In this document: positions 37,295 to 47,118 of the stretch, piece by piece
Position numbering within the stretch: the stretch's first letter is position 1
Layout: the number at the start of each line of letters is the position of its first letter
Assembly (NCBI RefSeq): GCF_000186865.1
Contig: NW_008705568.1
Location: 1,017,513-1,081,512 of the forward strand
Direction of reading: 5' to 3'
Origin: Aureococcus anophagefferens
Lineage: Eukaryota > Sar > Pelagophyceae > Pelagomonadales > Pelagomonadaceae
DNA length: 64,000 nt
The notes under the pieces: model-generated
Database searches by the model: none
Seen by the model: the letters and a program-made list of their open reading frames with translations, nothing else
What the model was told of the DNA's origin: nothing
Made by a program: the position numbers and the translations under genes

Positions 37295-39898
37295 ATGTCG
37301 GGCCCGCCGCGCATGATCGTCGAGATCGTCTTCGCCGACGACCGCACGGAGCACATCGAGGTGCGCGACGGCGACGACCCCGGCCACCTCGCGCGCGAGT
37401 TCCTCGGGCGCTTCGGGCTGCCGGACACCTACGAGGACGTGCTGAAGACGCAGATCGAGGCGTCCATCGCCGAGGACGAGCGGCAGCGTGACGCGCGCCG
37501 CGTCCCCGGGGCGCCGCGCGGTCCCGCGATCCCGAATCGTCTCGCAGGCAAGTTGCACGCGGACGTCGCCAAGGCGGCCGTGTCGTCGCCCATGGGCCGG
37601 CGCGCGTCCATGCGCGCCGAGGAGTCCGCCGTCGAGGCGCAGGCGCCGGCGACGGCCTTCGAGAAGGCCATCCGGTCGCGCGCGGGCACGCGCGACGACG
37701 ACGACGCGGCCGCGGCGCCGCCGCCGCCGCCGGAGCCCGCGGCCGAGGAGGACGACGACGAGGAGGAGGACGACGACGACGACGAGGCCGACGCGGAGGC
37801 GCGCTACGAGAGCGCGCGGCGGGGCTTCGCCGCCGACGAGGGCGGCGCGCAGGACCTCGTCCGGTCCAAGAAACGGGGCGACGCCGTGCGGTGGCGCGAG
37901 CGCGACGCGAAGCGCAAGGCGGGCCCGACGCTCGCGTCCGGCAAGTTCCGGATGACGGGCAGGTCCAAGGCCCTGGCGCGCCACGTGCAGCCCCGGGGCC
38001 GCGCGGGCGCGTCCATCCACGAGCGCCTCCACGACGAGCACGACGAGCTCGTGGCCGCGCGCGCGCGCGTGTCGAAGCTCCGCGCGGAATCGAAGGAGTC
38101 CGAGCGCGACTGGCTCTGCCCGAAATGCGGCCACGCGAACGGGCCCGCGGCGCTCGCCTGCCAGCGCGTCGTCGGCTTCCGCGTCAATCTCCAGGACGCC
38201 TGCCCGAGCTCCTGGGCCTGGGCCGACGAGACGTCCGGCAACCGCTTCGGCGGCCCCCGGAACGTCGTCCGCTGCGACATGGCGCGGCCCGACGTGGGCA
38301 AGCCGACGATCTGCGCGCCCAAGAGCCGCCGGCTCATCGACGCCTGGCGCCGGGGGTCGACGAAGACCCAGTCGCGGAGCTTCTCGCCGCGGAACGCGCC
38401 GGAGAACGTCTGGGACGACTTGTACCACCACGCGTTCGAGCCCGCGCTGTGCCGCCTCGCGCCGAGTGACCGCAAGGACGACGCGGAGCTCACCTTCGAG
38501 CCCAAGATCGACGAGCACTCCAAGGCCATCGTGCGCGAGAAGGCCGTGGTTGATGCGATCTTACAAGTTTTGGACGGCGACGACGCGCGCGACGCCGCCG
38601 ACGCGTCCACCACCGCCGCCGCGGCCGCGGAGGCGGCCTACGCGGCGGCGATCTCGTCGGCGCCGCTCCCCGTCAAGGCCGGCGACGAGATCCACGAGCG
38701 CCTCTACCGCGAGTCCTTCCTCAAGGCCGCGAAGATCGAGCGGTGCGACGACGCGACCGGCCAGTACCCCTTCAAGCCCGACATCGGCACCGCGCGCTAC
38801 CGCGCGGCGACGGCGACGTCCCAGCGGGCCCTGGACGCGCGGTTGATGACGAGCCAGCTCGCCAAGAACCGGCCCCGGGACGACGCGTCGCCGCGCGACG
38901 CGAAAACCGGCCAGCGCCTCTACGAGCCGTTGGTCGCGTCGCGGGGCCCGCTGGGCACGCCCCACCACCGCCAGGCCGACGCACTACCGGAGCGCGGTTC
39001 CATCCACGGGTCCCTGCACCGCGACGAGACGTCCGTCGCCCGCCGCCGCGACGACCTGGGCCGGTCCGCTTTACTGACCGCGAAGGAGGACGCGTCGCGG
39101 TCGCACGTGTCCGACCGGTCGCGCCTCATGCTCGAGTCCATGCGCTACGCGGCCTACGCCGACATGTGGCGCGAGCTCGGCGCGCCGCGGAGCGCGTCGC
39201 CGAGCCGGGGCCCCGAGCTCGCGGAGCCGCCGAGCTCGGAAGATTCCGGGTCCGGCGCGGGGTCGCGCGACTTCGCGGGCGGCGGCGACGACGAGACGCG
39301 GGGCTCCGACGAGCTCGCGGCGGACGTCGCGGCGACGCCGGACTACGGCGCGGCGCTGGAGAAGACGCTGGACCCCGCGCGCGCGTCCGCGCGGTCGCTC
39401 CGGTGCTGCGGCGCGGAACTCGCCGCGACGGCCGCGAAGGTGCTGGAGGACGCGGCGGGCGCGGCGTTGGATTTCGAGGCCTTCTGCTTCGCCATGGAGG
39501 CGGCGGTGCCCCGGGGCGGGCCGACGAGCCGCCTCTTCGCGCGGCCCGCGCGCGCGGACGCGGCCGCCGTGAGCCGCCGCCTCGCGGCCGCGGCGTCCGG
39601 CGACGACGACGAGCTCACCTTCGCGCCCGCGCTGTCGAAGCGCGCGGGCGCGAAGCTCGACCCGGCGCGGAAGCGCGTCGACCCGGCCAAGGTCGAGGAG
39701 CACCTGCTGACCTACGCGGCCAAGTACGCGAAGCAGCGCGAGGACCGCGAGAAGGCGCTCCGCGACGAGGAGGCCGCGCACTGCACCTTCATGCCCAAGG
39801 TGACGAAGAAGGCCGCCGCCTTCTCGGGGGACTACCCCCTCGTGCGCAAGTACGGCGGCGCGCCGAGCTCCGCGGCGCCGGACGCGGCGGACGCCTAG
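37295..39898 (+). CDS. Large F-x-P repeat protein, possible axonemal/basal-body protein
   Basis: 867 residues from ATG 37295 (MSGPPRMIVEIVFADDRTEH). A ubiquitin-like opening strand pattern (VEIVFADDRTEHIEVRDGDD) is followed by an acidic run and DWLCPKCGHANGPAALACQR, a RanBP2-like half finger. Then come at least four copies of a motif of the form xxFxPxI/Vxxxxx: LTFEPKIDEHSK, YPFKPDIGTAR, LTFAPALSKRA, CTFMPKVTKKA, each preceded by IHERLY or LYHHAF-type strings. Such TFxPKI repeats are common in protist cytoskeletal and flagellar proteins, but a specific homologue cannot be named. Coiled-coil segments lie near the C-terminus (YAKQREDREKALRDEEAAH). Confidence 0.65.
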   Translation: MSGPPRMIVEIVFADDRTEHIEVRDGDDPGHLAREFLGRFGLPDTYEDVLKTQIEASIAEDERQRDARRVPGAPRGPAIPNRLAGKLHADVAKAAVSSPMGRRASMRAEESAVEAQAPATAFEKAIRSRAGTRDDDDAAAAPPPPPEPAAEEDDDEEEDDDDDEADAEARYESARRGFAADEGGAQDLVRSKKRGDAVRWRERDAKRKAGPTLASGKFRMTGRSKALARHVQPRGRAGASIHERLHDEHDELVAARARVSKLRAESKESERDWLCPKCGHANGPAALACQRVVGFRVNLQDACPSSWAWADETSGNRFGGPRNVVRCDMARPDVGKPTICAPKSRRLIDAWRRGSTKTQSRSFSPRNAPENVWDDLYHHAFEPALCRLAPSDRKDDAELTFEPKIDEHSKAIVREKAVVDAILQVLDGDDARDAADASTTAAAAAEAAYAAAISSAPLPVKAGDEIHERLYRESFLKAAKIERCDDATGQYPFKPDIGTARYRAATATSQRALDARLMTSQLAKNRPRDDASPRDAKTGQRLYEPLVASRGPLGTPHHRQADALPERGSIHGSLHRDETSVARRRDDLGRSALLTAKEDASRSHVSDRSRLMLESMRYAAYADMWRELGAPRSASPSRGPELAEPPSSEDSGSGAGSRDFAGGGDDETRGSDELAADVAATPDYGAALEKTLDPARASARSLRCCGAELAATAAKVLEDAAGAALDFEAFCFAMEAAVPRGGPTSRLFARPARADAAAVSRRLAAAASGDDDELTFAPALSKRAGAKLDPARKRVDPAKVEEHLLTYAAKYAKQREDREKALRDEEAAHCTFMPKVTKKAAAFSGDYPLVRKYGGAPSSAAPDAADA

Positions 39899-40160
39899 GT
39901 TTGTGGAATGCACCGTTAACGTAATCTGCGTTCGTACGGGGGTGCATCTTTAGCACGGGGTGGCACACGGGGTCTTGCAGGGGAGGCGCACGCACGGGGT
40001 CATGGAGGGGCTCTTTGCGGGGGCGCGAGTTCGGGCGGCGGCGCGCCTCAGGCCCGGATTCCAGTCGGATATTACGGCCAGTGTTGCAGTCATTCTTGTT
40101 GGCGAGTTCGCGAGCAGAGTTGTGGCAGATCAAACGGCGGCTGCTGCTGCCCAGACACAG

Positions 40161-42314
40161 ATGTCGTCGGCCGCTGGCAAGAAGCGCGCCGTGACGCAGT
40201 CCGAGGGGTCGGCCTGGCAGGACGACTCGTCGGACGACGACGGCGACGCCGCGTCCCCCGCGTCCCTGGGCCCGAGCCCCGACGACGTGTGCCTGTCGCA
40301 GACGGACAACGTGACGCCGGCGCGGGAGAAGAAGCGGCGGCGGAGCAGCGGCGCGGGCGTCGGCGGGGGCGAAGAGGCCCTGAAGAACGCGAAGACGATC
40401 CACGACCGCGTCTACGGCGCCGTGCCCGTGCCCGGGCTGCTCGTCGCGTTCCTCGACACGGACGAGTTCCAGCGGTTGGACTCCATCGGCCAGCTCGGCG
40501 GGTCCAAGTACGTCTTCCCCGGGGCGAAGCACTCGCGCAAGGAGCACAGCATCGGCACGTCCCACATGGCGCGGGCCATGGTCGACCACCTCCGGCGGCT
40601 CCAGCCCGAGCTCGGCATCGACGACGCCGACTGTCTGTGCGTGCAGCTCGCGGCGCTGTGCCACGACATCGGCCACGGGCCCTACAGCCACATGTGGGAG
40701 GCCTTCGTGCACGCGGCGACGGGCTCCGACGACTGGACCCACGAGAAGATGAGCGCGCGGCTCATCCGGCGGTGCGCGGGCAAAAACGCGATTCCGCTGG
40801 ACCGCTACTTCCGCTGCTCCGCGGCGGACGCCGCGGCGCACCTCGAGTTCGTCTGCGCGCTCATCGAGGGCCTGCCCGACGCCGCGCCCTGGCCCGACGA
40901 CCTGGGGCGGACCGAAGCGAAGCGGTTCCTCTTCGATATTGTATCGAATAGCCGGTCGGGCATGGACGTCGACAAGCTCGACTACCTGCTCCGCGACGGG
41001 CTGAGCGCCTTCGGGGCGTCGAGTCCTTCGACTGGAACCGCCTCATCCAGGCCTGCCGCGCCGTCGCGCCCAAGGGGAAGACCGTGCGGCAGATCGCCTT
41101 CGAGGAGAAGGTCGCGATCGAGATCAACGAGATCTTCGCGCTAAGGGCGCGGCTCCACCGCCAGGTCTACCAGCACCGCGTGGGCAACGTCGCCGAGGCC
41201 ATGATCACGGACGCGTTGATGGCCGCGGACCGGAGCGCCTGGCGCCTCGCCGGCGGCGACCGGCGGCCCTTGAAACTGAGCGAGGCCGCGGCCGACGCGG
41301 ACGCGTTCGCGTGTCTGACCGACGGCATCTTGGACGCCATCCCGCTGCTTTTGGACGACGGTTTGGAGGACGCGCGGGCCGTCATCGCGCGCCTCAAGCG
41401 GCGCGACTTCTACACGCTCGTGTCCGGGCCGAGGAAGCTGCCGACGCTGCCGCTCTGCGGCGGCTGCAATCGCGAGACGCGCTTCGCGGACAAGTTCTGC
41501 GCGGCCTGCGGCGCGGCCTGCGACGACCGCGCCAAGGTCCGCATCGCGAAGCGACGGGGCGTCCACGTCTACGTGCCGGCGCTCGCGCACCTCAAGGCGA
41601 GCGACGTGAAGCGGGAGCTCGTCGGCCGCTGCGGCGGGTCCGTCGCCGCGGACGACGTCTGGGTCAACGTCACCTCCATCAAGCACGGCTGGAAGACGAC
41701 GGTGCCGGACCAGGGCCGGCCCGGCGCCCTCGTCCACTGGGAGACCTACGACCCCGTGGCGAACGTCCTGTTCTTCAACCCGAAGGCGGACGTCGTGACG
41801 GGCCGCAACTTCTCGGACGCGAAGATCTCGGGCCTCTTCATCCCCAAGCAGACCCACGAGCGCGTGCTCTATNNNNNNNNNNNNNNNNNNNNNNNNNNNN
41901 NNNNNNNNNNNNNNNNNNNNNNNNNNNNNNNNNNNNNNNNNNNNNNNNNNNNNNNNNNNNNNNNNNNNNNNNNNNNNNNNNNNNNNNNNNNNNNNNNNNN
42001 NNNNNNNNNNNNNNNNNNNNNNNNNNNNNNNNNNNNNNNNNNNNNNNNNNNNNNNNNNNNNNNNNNNNNNNNNNNNNNNNNNNNNNNNNNNNNNNNNNNN
42101 NNNNNNNNNNNNNNNNNNNNNNNNNNNNNNNNNNNNNNNNNNNNNNNNNNNNNNNNNNNNNNNNNGGGCGGAGCCCCGCGACCTCGGCTTCGGAAGCGGC
42201 GCGACGATCCCCGAGCTCGTCGGCTCCGACGGCCGGCCGCGCGGCGGCGGCTGGGGGCTCGACGACGACGACGACGCGCCCCGGCTCGCGGAGCCCCGGC
42301 TCACGGCGCTGTGA
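40161..42314 (+). CDS. SAMHD1-like HD-domain dNTP hydrolase, interrupted by gap
   Basis: Starts at ATG 40161. HDRVYGAVPVPGLLVAFLDT, LDSIGQLGGSKYVFPGAKHS, KEHSIGTSHMARAMVDHLRR, ALCHDIGHGPYSHMWEAF and GMDVDKLDYLLRDGLSAFG supply the H...HD...D metal site and the SAMHD1 order. A one-base loss at CTTCGGGGCG (near 41018) shifts the frame; reading resumes VESFDWNRLIQACRAV, HRQVYQHRVGNVAEAMITDA. CGGCNRETRFADKFCAACGA inserts a zinc-ribbon-like Cys4 before the C-terminal region. The 293-N gap (41873-42165) removes about 98 codons. The final frame, ending LAEPRLTAL at TGA 42312-42314, is inferred to belong here. Expected role: dNTP triphosphohydrolase limiting nucleotide pools. Confidence 0.78.
41873..42165. 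other. Assembly gap of 293 N
   Basis: Unknown bases within the C-terminal coding part of the SAMHD1-like gene. The length is not a round placeholder, so it may be an estimate from paired reads. Confidence 0.99.
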
Positions 42315-42345
42315 GTTTTTTTTTATAGTCACGGTGCATTTTTCG

Positions 42346-44566
42346 TTAGAGCGTCGGGAAGCCCGGGAGCGCCGCCGGCACGGCCGGCGCCGCGAGGGGG
42401 CTCGGCAGGAGGCAGAGGACGGCGACGAAGAGGCACGCGGCGTAGAAGGTCCGCCGGCCGCCGACGTCGCTGATCTCGTCGACGCAGGGCACCTCGAGGT
42501 CGCGGCTCAGCGTGAAGACGTAGAGCAGGTGGAAGAGGAGGAGGTCGTTGGGCCCCGCGATGCCCACCAAGCCCGCGGCGACCGTGCCCAGCGCCGTCGC
42601 GCCCGCGGCGAGCGACCGCCCGTACGCGGCCAACGCGCAGCGGCCGCCGTCCGTCCGCCCCAGCGGCAGGAGCGCGAGCGCGTTCACCGCGACGCCCGCC
42701 AGGCCCGCGACGGCGAGCGGGTGGAGGGGCACGCCTTTCGCCGCGCCGTCGCCGATGACCGCCGCGAGCGCCGGCGACGACGCCGATAGCGCGAGCGAGC
42801 CGACCGTCGACGCGCGGACCGCGGCCCCGGGCAGCGCGGGCAGCGTGCTGCCGAGCCCCGCGTCCAGCAACGACCCCGTGAAGACGCCGCCGACGACCAG
42901 AAACGCCAGAGACGCGACGAAGCCCGCCAGGGGCCCCGCGATGGCGACGTCGAAGAGGTCCGATTTCGTGAGCGGATAGTCGTCCAAGTCGTTCGCCGCG
43001 CCGAGGCCGCCCGTGCTCAGCGACGGCAGGAAGAGGGGCGGGGACCACTTGACGCCGCGCACGGACGCGGCGCCGGCGTGGCCGAGCTCGTGGGCGACGA
43101 GCAGCGCGAGCACGTAGACGCCCACGGGCGTCACGACGGCCAAAGCCTCCGCGTCGCCGGCCGCGAGCTTGTCGTAGAGCGCGTCGTTGAGCGCGCCCGA
43201 CGACACGGCGAAGGCGCTGCAGGAGAAGAGCGTCGCCGCCAGGCCGACGAGGCGCGCCGCCGCGCCCCCGAGGAAGCCCACGTTGAGCGGCTTCGTCGTT
43301 TGCGCCACCGCCACAAAGACCGTCGGCCGCCGCGCGGCCAGCATCAACTCGTTGTCCGGCTCGTCGTCGCGGAGCAGCGTCGCCTCGCCGGCCTGGGCCT
43401 TGGCCTGGGCCTCGCGGATGCGGTCGTTGATCTCCTCGTCCGTCGGCGGCACGGGGTCCTCCATGACGAAGAGCTTCCAGTCGTCCGCGAGCGCCTGGGC
43501 GGGAAACGGGTGATTCAACGTCGCTTCAACTTGAGTGTTCCGCGCGCGCGCGTTCCAAAAAAAGCATCCACGCGTCAAGAGCGCTCCGAGAGATGATCGC
43601 TCGTCCAAAAATCAGCCGAAACGAGTGGGAAACGGCCGAGATAGGAGCCTTTGAAGTTGGGAATTTCGCACCCTTTCCTGCCCTGGCCAGCGCGGCCTTC
43701 TTCGCGAGACGTCCAACGCAGACCTCCAGCGCCTCCCTCGCCGTCTTCGTGCGCACGTTGCCCCGGAAGATGGCGCCCGCGGCGCAGGAGTCGACGGCGC
43801 TGCAGTAGAAGCCGTCGAGGCCGAAGCACGCGTCCTTGATTTCGTCCGCGACGGCCGCCGTCATCGTGAGCGACGCCTCCGGGAAGAGCGCGAGGAGCGC
43901 CTCGGACGTCGCGACCTCGGACGCCCGCGCCTCGAGCTCGGGGTAGCGCCGGGCGACGGCCTCCTCCATGCCGAAGAGGTCGTCGTCGTCGTCGTCGTCG
44001 TCGGCCTCGTCGAACGCGAGCGTCGCGTCCGCGAGCGCCTCGGCCTCCTTGAGCTGCTCCGCGGCGCGCCGCTCGCGCTGGAGCAGGAGCTCCGCCTTCT
44101 GCGCCTCGAGGCGCAGCTTCTCCGCCTCGAGGCGCAGCGCCTCGGCCTCCGTGGCGCACTCCTCCGCGGTCCCGCAGTCCGCGGCGCCGTCGCCGGCCGC
44201 GGCGGTTTTCGCGGCGCGCGCCGCGGGCGCCGCGGCCGGCGCCGCGGCGGCGGGCGCGTAGGGCGTCGCGGCGGCGGCGGCCTCGTCCTCGGCCTTGGCC
44301 TTGGCCCGCGCGAGCTTCTCCTTGTTGAGCAGCAGCTCGTCCTTCTTCGCCTCGAGGCGCAGCTTCTCCGCGCGGAGGCGGAGCACGTCGGCGGACGACA
44401 GCTGCGCGGCCTCGATCGTCTCGCACTCGTCGACGGTGGCGCAGGCCTCCTCCTCCTCCGTGGGCGCGCCGCGCACCGGCCGCGCGGCGCGCAACAGCCG
44501 CGTCGGCGGGGCGATGAGCGCGGACGTGAGGGCGAGCGACGACGCGAGCAGGGCGCGGCGCCGCAT
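42346..44566 (-). CDS. EGY-type plastid site-2 metalloprotease (M50)
   Basis: Exons 43694-44566 and 42346-43494 (minus), 673 residues. MRRRALLASSLALTSALIAP is a plastid-type signal. The N-terminal third is charged coiled coil with repeats of LRLEAEKLRLEAQKAELLL and an acidic run. After the introner junction (LAKKA/ALADDW) comes the membrane protease: YVLALLVAHELGHAGAASVR with HExxH-type HELGH, GVKWSPPLFLPSLSTGGLGA, LFDVAIAGPLAGFVASLAFL and ALALLPLGRTDGGRCALAAY with the third zinc ligand Asp. This matches EGY1/EGY-like proteases of thylakoid membranes that cleave within the bilayer and affect chloroplast development. Using two separate genes instead would leave neither half complete. Confidence 0.88.
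43495..43693 (+). mobile_element. Introner, family B, in EGY protease gene
   Basis: Element 43495-43685 (191 bp) begins CTGGGCGGGAAA and ends TTTCCTGCCCTG. Flanks GCGAGCGC (43487-43494) and GCCAGCGC (43686-43693) match at 7 of 8. The minus-strand intron is 199 nt, GC donor and AG acceptor, phase 0. The core TCGTCCAAAAATCAGCCGAA is on the plus strand. Confidence 0.9.
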
Positions 44567-44745
44567 CGTTTCTTGAGCTACTCGGGCGACCTTGAATGAG
44601 TCAGTTGATGCCTGAGGGAGTCTGGACGCTGCTGCGGCGATGCGAGAACGGCGTCGCGATGCTTCAATTGAGCGGGCGAGAGTGCTACGGCAATGTCGCT
44701 GCTCCACCGCGGCTTCATCAACCCGCATTGGAGATCCAAGCCGCG

Positions 44746-45766
44746 ATGCGGAGTCATCAGCATACCCTCGCGCTGGCGCTCGCCACCATCGCGACGTCGC
44801 TGGACGTGCGGCCGGCGCCGCTGAAACCGGTCGAGCGCCGGTCGTTCCTCGGCGCGAGCGCTGCGGCGCTCGCGGCCCCGCGCGCGGCGGTCGCCGGCAG
44901 CGACGGCGTGCGGCCCGCCCCGGCGGCGATCCCCGTGGCGACGAAGCTCTTCGACCTGCAGGTGCCCTTCAAGGGCAAGCCCCAGCCCCTGTCGAAGTTC
45001 CGCGGCAGCGCGCACCTCGTCGTCAACATCAAGATGGACGACCCCGTCGCGGGCGAAAACTTCAACGCGCTGAGGTACGTCGCCGCGAACTACGCGGAGA
45101 AGGGCCTGCGCGTCTGGGCCTTCCCGACGGAGCAGGGCTACTACGAGCCGGACGTGAGCGAGCTCGTGCGGGCCAAGGCCTACAGCCAGTTCGGCTTCGG
45201 CACCTACCCGACGGCCGTCGTCTTCGACAAGATCGACGTCATCGGCAACACCGCGCACCCGCTCTACCGCTACCTGGCGCTGGCGACGAACCCCAACGGC
45301 GTCGGGCGATTGACCGTGAACTTCGAGAAGTTCCTCCTCGACGGCGACGGCAAGCCCCTGCGGCGCTACCCGCGGAAGTTCACCGCGCGCGGCGCCGCGC
45401 GGCGAAACGGGTGATTCAACGTCGCTTCAACGTGAGTGTTCCGCGCGCACTCGTTCCGGGGAAAACATCCACGCGTCGCCTTCGCTCGGCGGGCTGATCG
45501 CTCGTCCCCACATCGGCCGGCACGAGCGGCGCGACGGACGCGCGTCGGAACCGTTGCCTCGCAGGTACGACTTCGAGCGCGACGTCGCGGCCGCGTGCGA
45601 CGGCAAGCCGCTCGCCGTGGAGTCGTCGGCGTTCCGCGACGCCTGGGTCAAGGCCGACGCCGACGCGAAGAAGGGCGAGTACTCGTTCCGCGCGCAGTAC
45701 AACGTCTGGGACCAGTCCGAGCCGTCCAAGGACTGGGACGGCCTCGCGGACCTCGGCTTCACCTAG
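44746..45766 (+). CDS. Glutathione-peroxidase-like protein lacking the catalytic Cys
   Basis: Exons 44746-45377 and 45565-45766, 277 residues. VERRSFLGASAAALAAPRAA is a twin-arginine lumen-type leader after a plastid-like N-terminus. The thioredoxin-fold part follows the glutathione peroxidase pattern: KPQPLSKFRGSAHLVVNIKM, LRYVAANYAEKGLRVWAFPT, VNFEKFLLDGDGKPLRRYPR. Where peroxidases have VNVASxC/U, this protein has VNIKMDD, so the peroxidatic Cys/Sec is Asp; the FPCNQFG Gln is also altered (FPTEQGY). It is probably not a standard peroxidase. The C-terminal 67 residues come from exon 2 (YDFERDVAAACDGKPLAVES). The intron is a diverged family B introner; its donor (GT 45378) is the best-fitting of several. 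Confidence 0.7.
45378..45564 (+). mobile_element. Diverged introner, family B, in GPx-like gene
   Basis: The left part is near identical to the 43495 element (GCGAAACGGGTGATTCAACG then TCGCTTCAACGTGAGTGTTC). The core is degraded to TCGTCCCCACATCGGCCGGC and the right end to TTGCCTCGCAG. The flanking duplication is no longer visible. It is the only family B copy here whose host gene runs in the same direction as the core. Confidence 0.78.
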
Positions 45767-45998
45767 GCGGCGCGCGCTAAGCGCCGGAGCAGCCTCCAAG
45801 TCGAGGGCGGTGCGAGCGCGCCCATGGTCGCCGCGGGCGAGTATGGCTTATGCCGGTTCGGCCGGGGCGGCGGCGGCGGCGGCGCACCGGGGCGCGCGGC
45901 GGCGGCGGCGGGCTGGGTGAGGGGAGGGGCGCGGCGGCGCGCGACGCGGGAGTCGGTCCCGGCGCGGGGGCGCGCGGCGCGCTGGGCGCGCGGGCGCT

Positions 45999-46562
45999 TT
46001 ACTCGCGGGCCATCTTGTCGTCGGCGACGACGGGCGCGCCGCCCTTGTGCGAGCCCTTCGCGTTCGAGGCCTTGACCTGGGCCATGAGCTTCTCCGTGAA
46101 GGCCTGCGAGTCCGACGTGCCGTACATGAAGGACGTGGAGCAGCAGCGGACGCAGAGCGTGTGCGGGCAGCAGTCGCAGTAGAAGGGCGCGACGGTCACG
46201 AGCTCGCCGAAGCAGGGCTTGCAGCAGCAGTCCCAGAGCCAGGACATCGGGATGCAGTAGAGGAAGTACATCGAGTCCTTGTACGACGCGAACTGCGGCT
46301 TGCAGAGGCCGAAGCAGGTCGGCTTGAACGGGTTCATGTCGAGGTACTGCTTAGAAACATTGTCGTAGACCTCGAAGCAACACGCGAGGTAGCAGGCCCG
46401 GTTCGTCTCCAAGGAGTCCTCGTTGATGCGGTTGTACTGGCGAGTCTGGGCGCAGGCGCAGCACGGCATGGGTACGCAGCATCCCGTCGTCGGCTCGTCG
46501 TACGTGATGCGCGTCACGCTCGGGTCCGCGCGGAGGGGGAGCGTGGTGTCGTCGCAGTCCAT
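45999..46562 (-). CDS. Cys-rich protein, tandem copy 1 (no intron)
   Basis: 187 residues from ATG 46560-46562. MDCDDTTLPLRADPSVTRIT, CCVPMPCCACAQTRQYNRIN, MNPFKPTCFGLCKPQFASYK, DCCCKPCFGELVTVAPFYCD and CCPHTLCVRCCSTSFMYGTS show about 25 cysteines, many in CC and CxxC pairs, then an amphipathic tail (AFTEKLMAQVKASNAKGSHK). I do not recognise the family; it superficially resembles Cys-rich PLAC8-type membrane proteins. It is about 75% identical by eye to the neighbour at 47119-47906 but has no intron, so it shows the pre-insertion state. Confidence 0.72.
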   Translation of the reverse strand: MDCDDTTLPLRADPSVTRITYDEPTTGCCVPMPCCACAQTRQYNRINEDSLETNRACYLACCFEVYDNVSKQYLDMNPFKPTCFGLCKPQFASYKDSMYFLYCIPMSWLWDCCCKPCFGELVTVAPFYCDCCPHTLCVRCCSTSFMYGTSDSQAFTEKLMAQVKASNAKGSHKGGAPVVADDKMARE

Positions 46563-47118
46563 GGCCTGCGGCGGCGGCGGGACGTCGGGCGTCGACGCGT
46601 CGGGGCGGTCGACGCGTCGACGCGTCGGGGCGAAGGCTCGACCGAGCTCTCGGGGACCGGTCAATACTCCCCGAGGTCGCGACGAGGTCGCTCTCGACGA
46701 GCGCAGGCGCACGCGCGCGAGCGCGTGGGCCACTCCTCGCGTCGAAACGATCGAAGTTTTCACAGGGAGCGCAGGGCCCAGCCCATCATCATTGTGTCGT
46801 CGCGATGTGTGCCGGTCGACGAGGAGTCGAGGCGGCGTCTTCGGGAGATTGGAGGCGCGCAGGACGCGGGTGGGCGCCGAGAGCGAGTGGTCGATTGAGC
46901 TGAAATCTTTGTGCCGGTGCACCGCGGTGTGGGATGTGGCACGCAATCGAAATCGGCGAAATCGAGCCTGAGGCTCGAGGCCTCTCCCGAGTCCTCTCCC
47001 CGAGAGTCTCCGGCACCGGTCGCGGGTCCGCGCCCGCCCCCACGAGCCGCGTCGGCGGGACTTACGACGACGCGTCCCCGGGGGGGGGAGGGGGGGAAGC
47101 GGGGGGCGTTTCGCGCGC
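46563..47118. other. Spacer between tandem Cys-rich genes
   Basis: Contains self-complementary GTCGACGCGTCGAC-like strings at about 46606-46625 and a G13-type run near 47080-47100. It probably holds the promoter of copy 1. No other gene is seen. Confidence 0.5.

Noticed and set aside
42346..44728. Treating the two minus-strand frames as separate genes (an M50 protease and a coiled-coil protein)
   Set aside because: The 199-nt introner between them has flanking duplications, and splicing gives one in-phase EGY-type protein with its plastid leader.
45431..45440. Strong donor-like GTGAGTG inside the family B element
   Set aside because: An in-frame stop precedes it in the GPx-like gene, so it cannot be the donor used; it is part of the element's own sequence.
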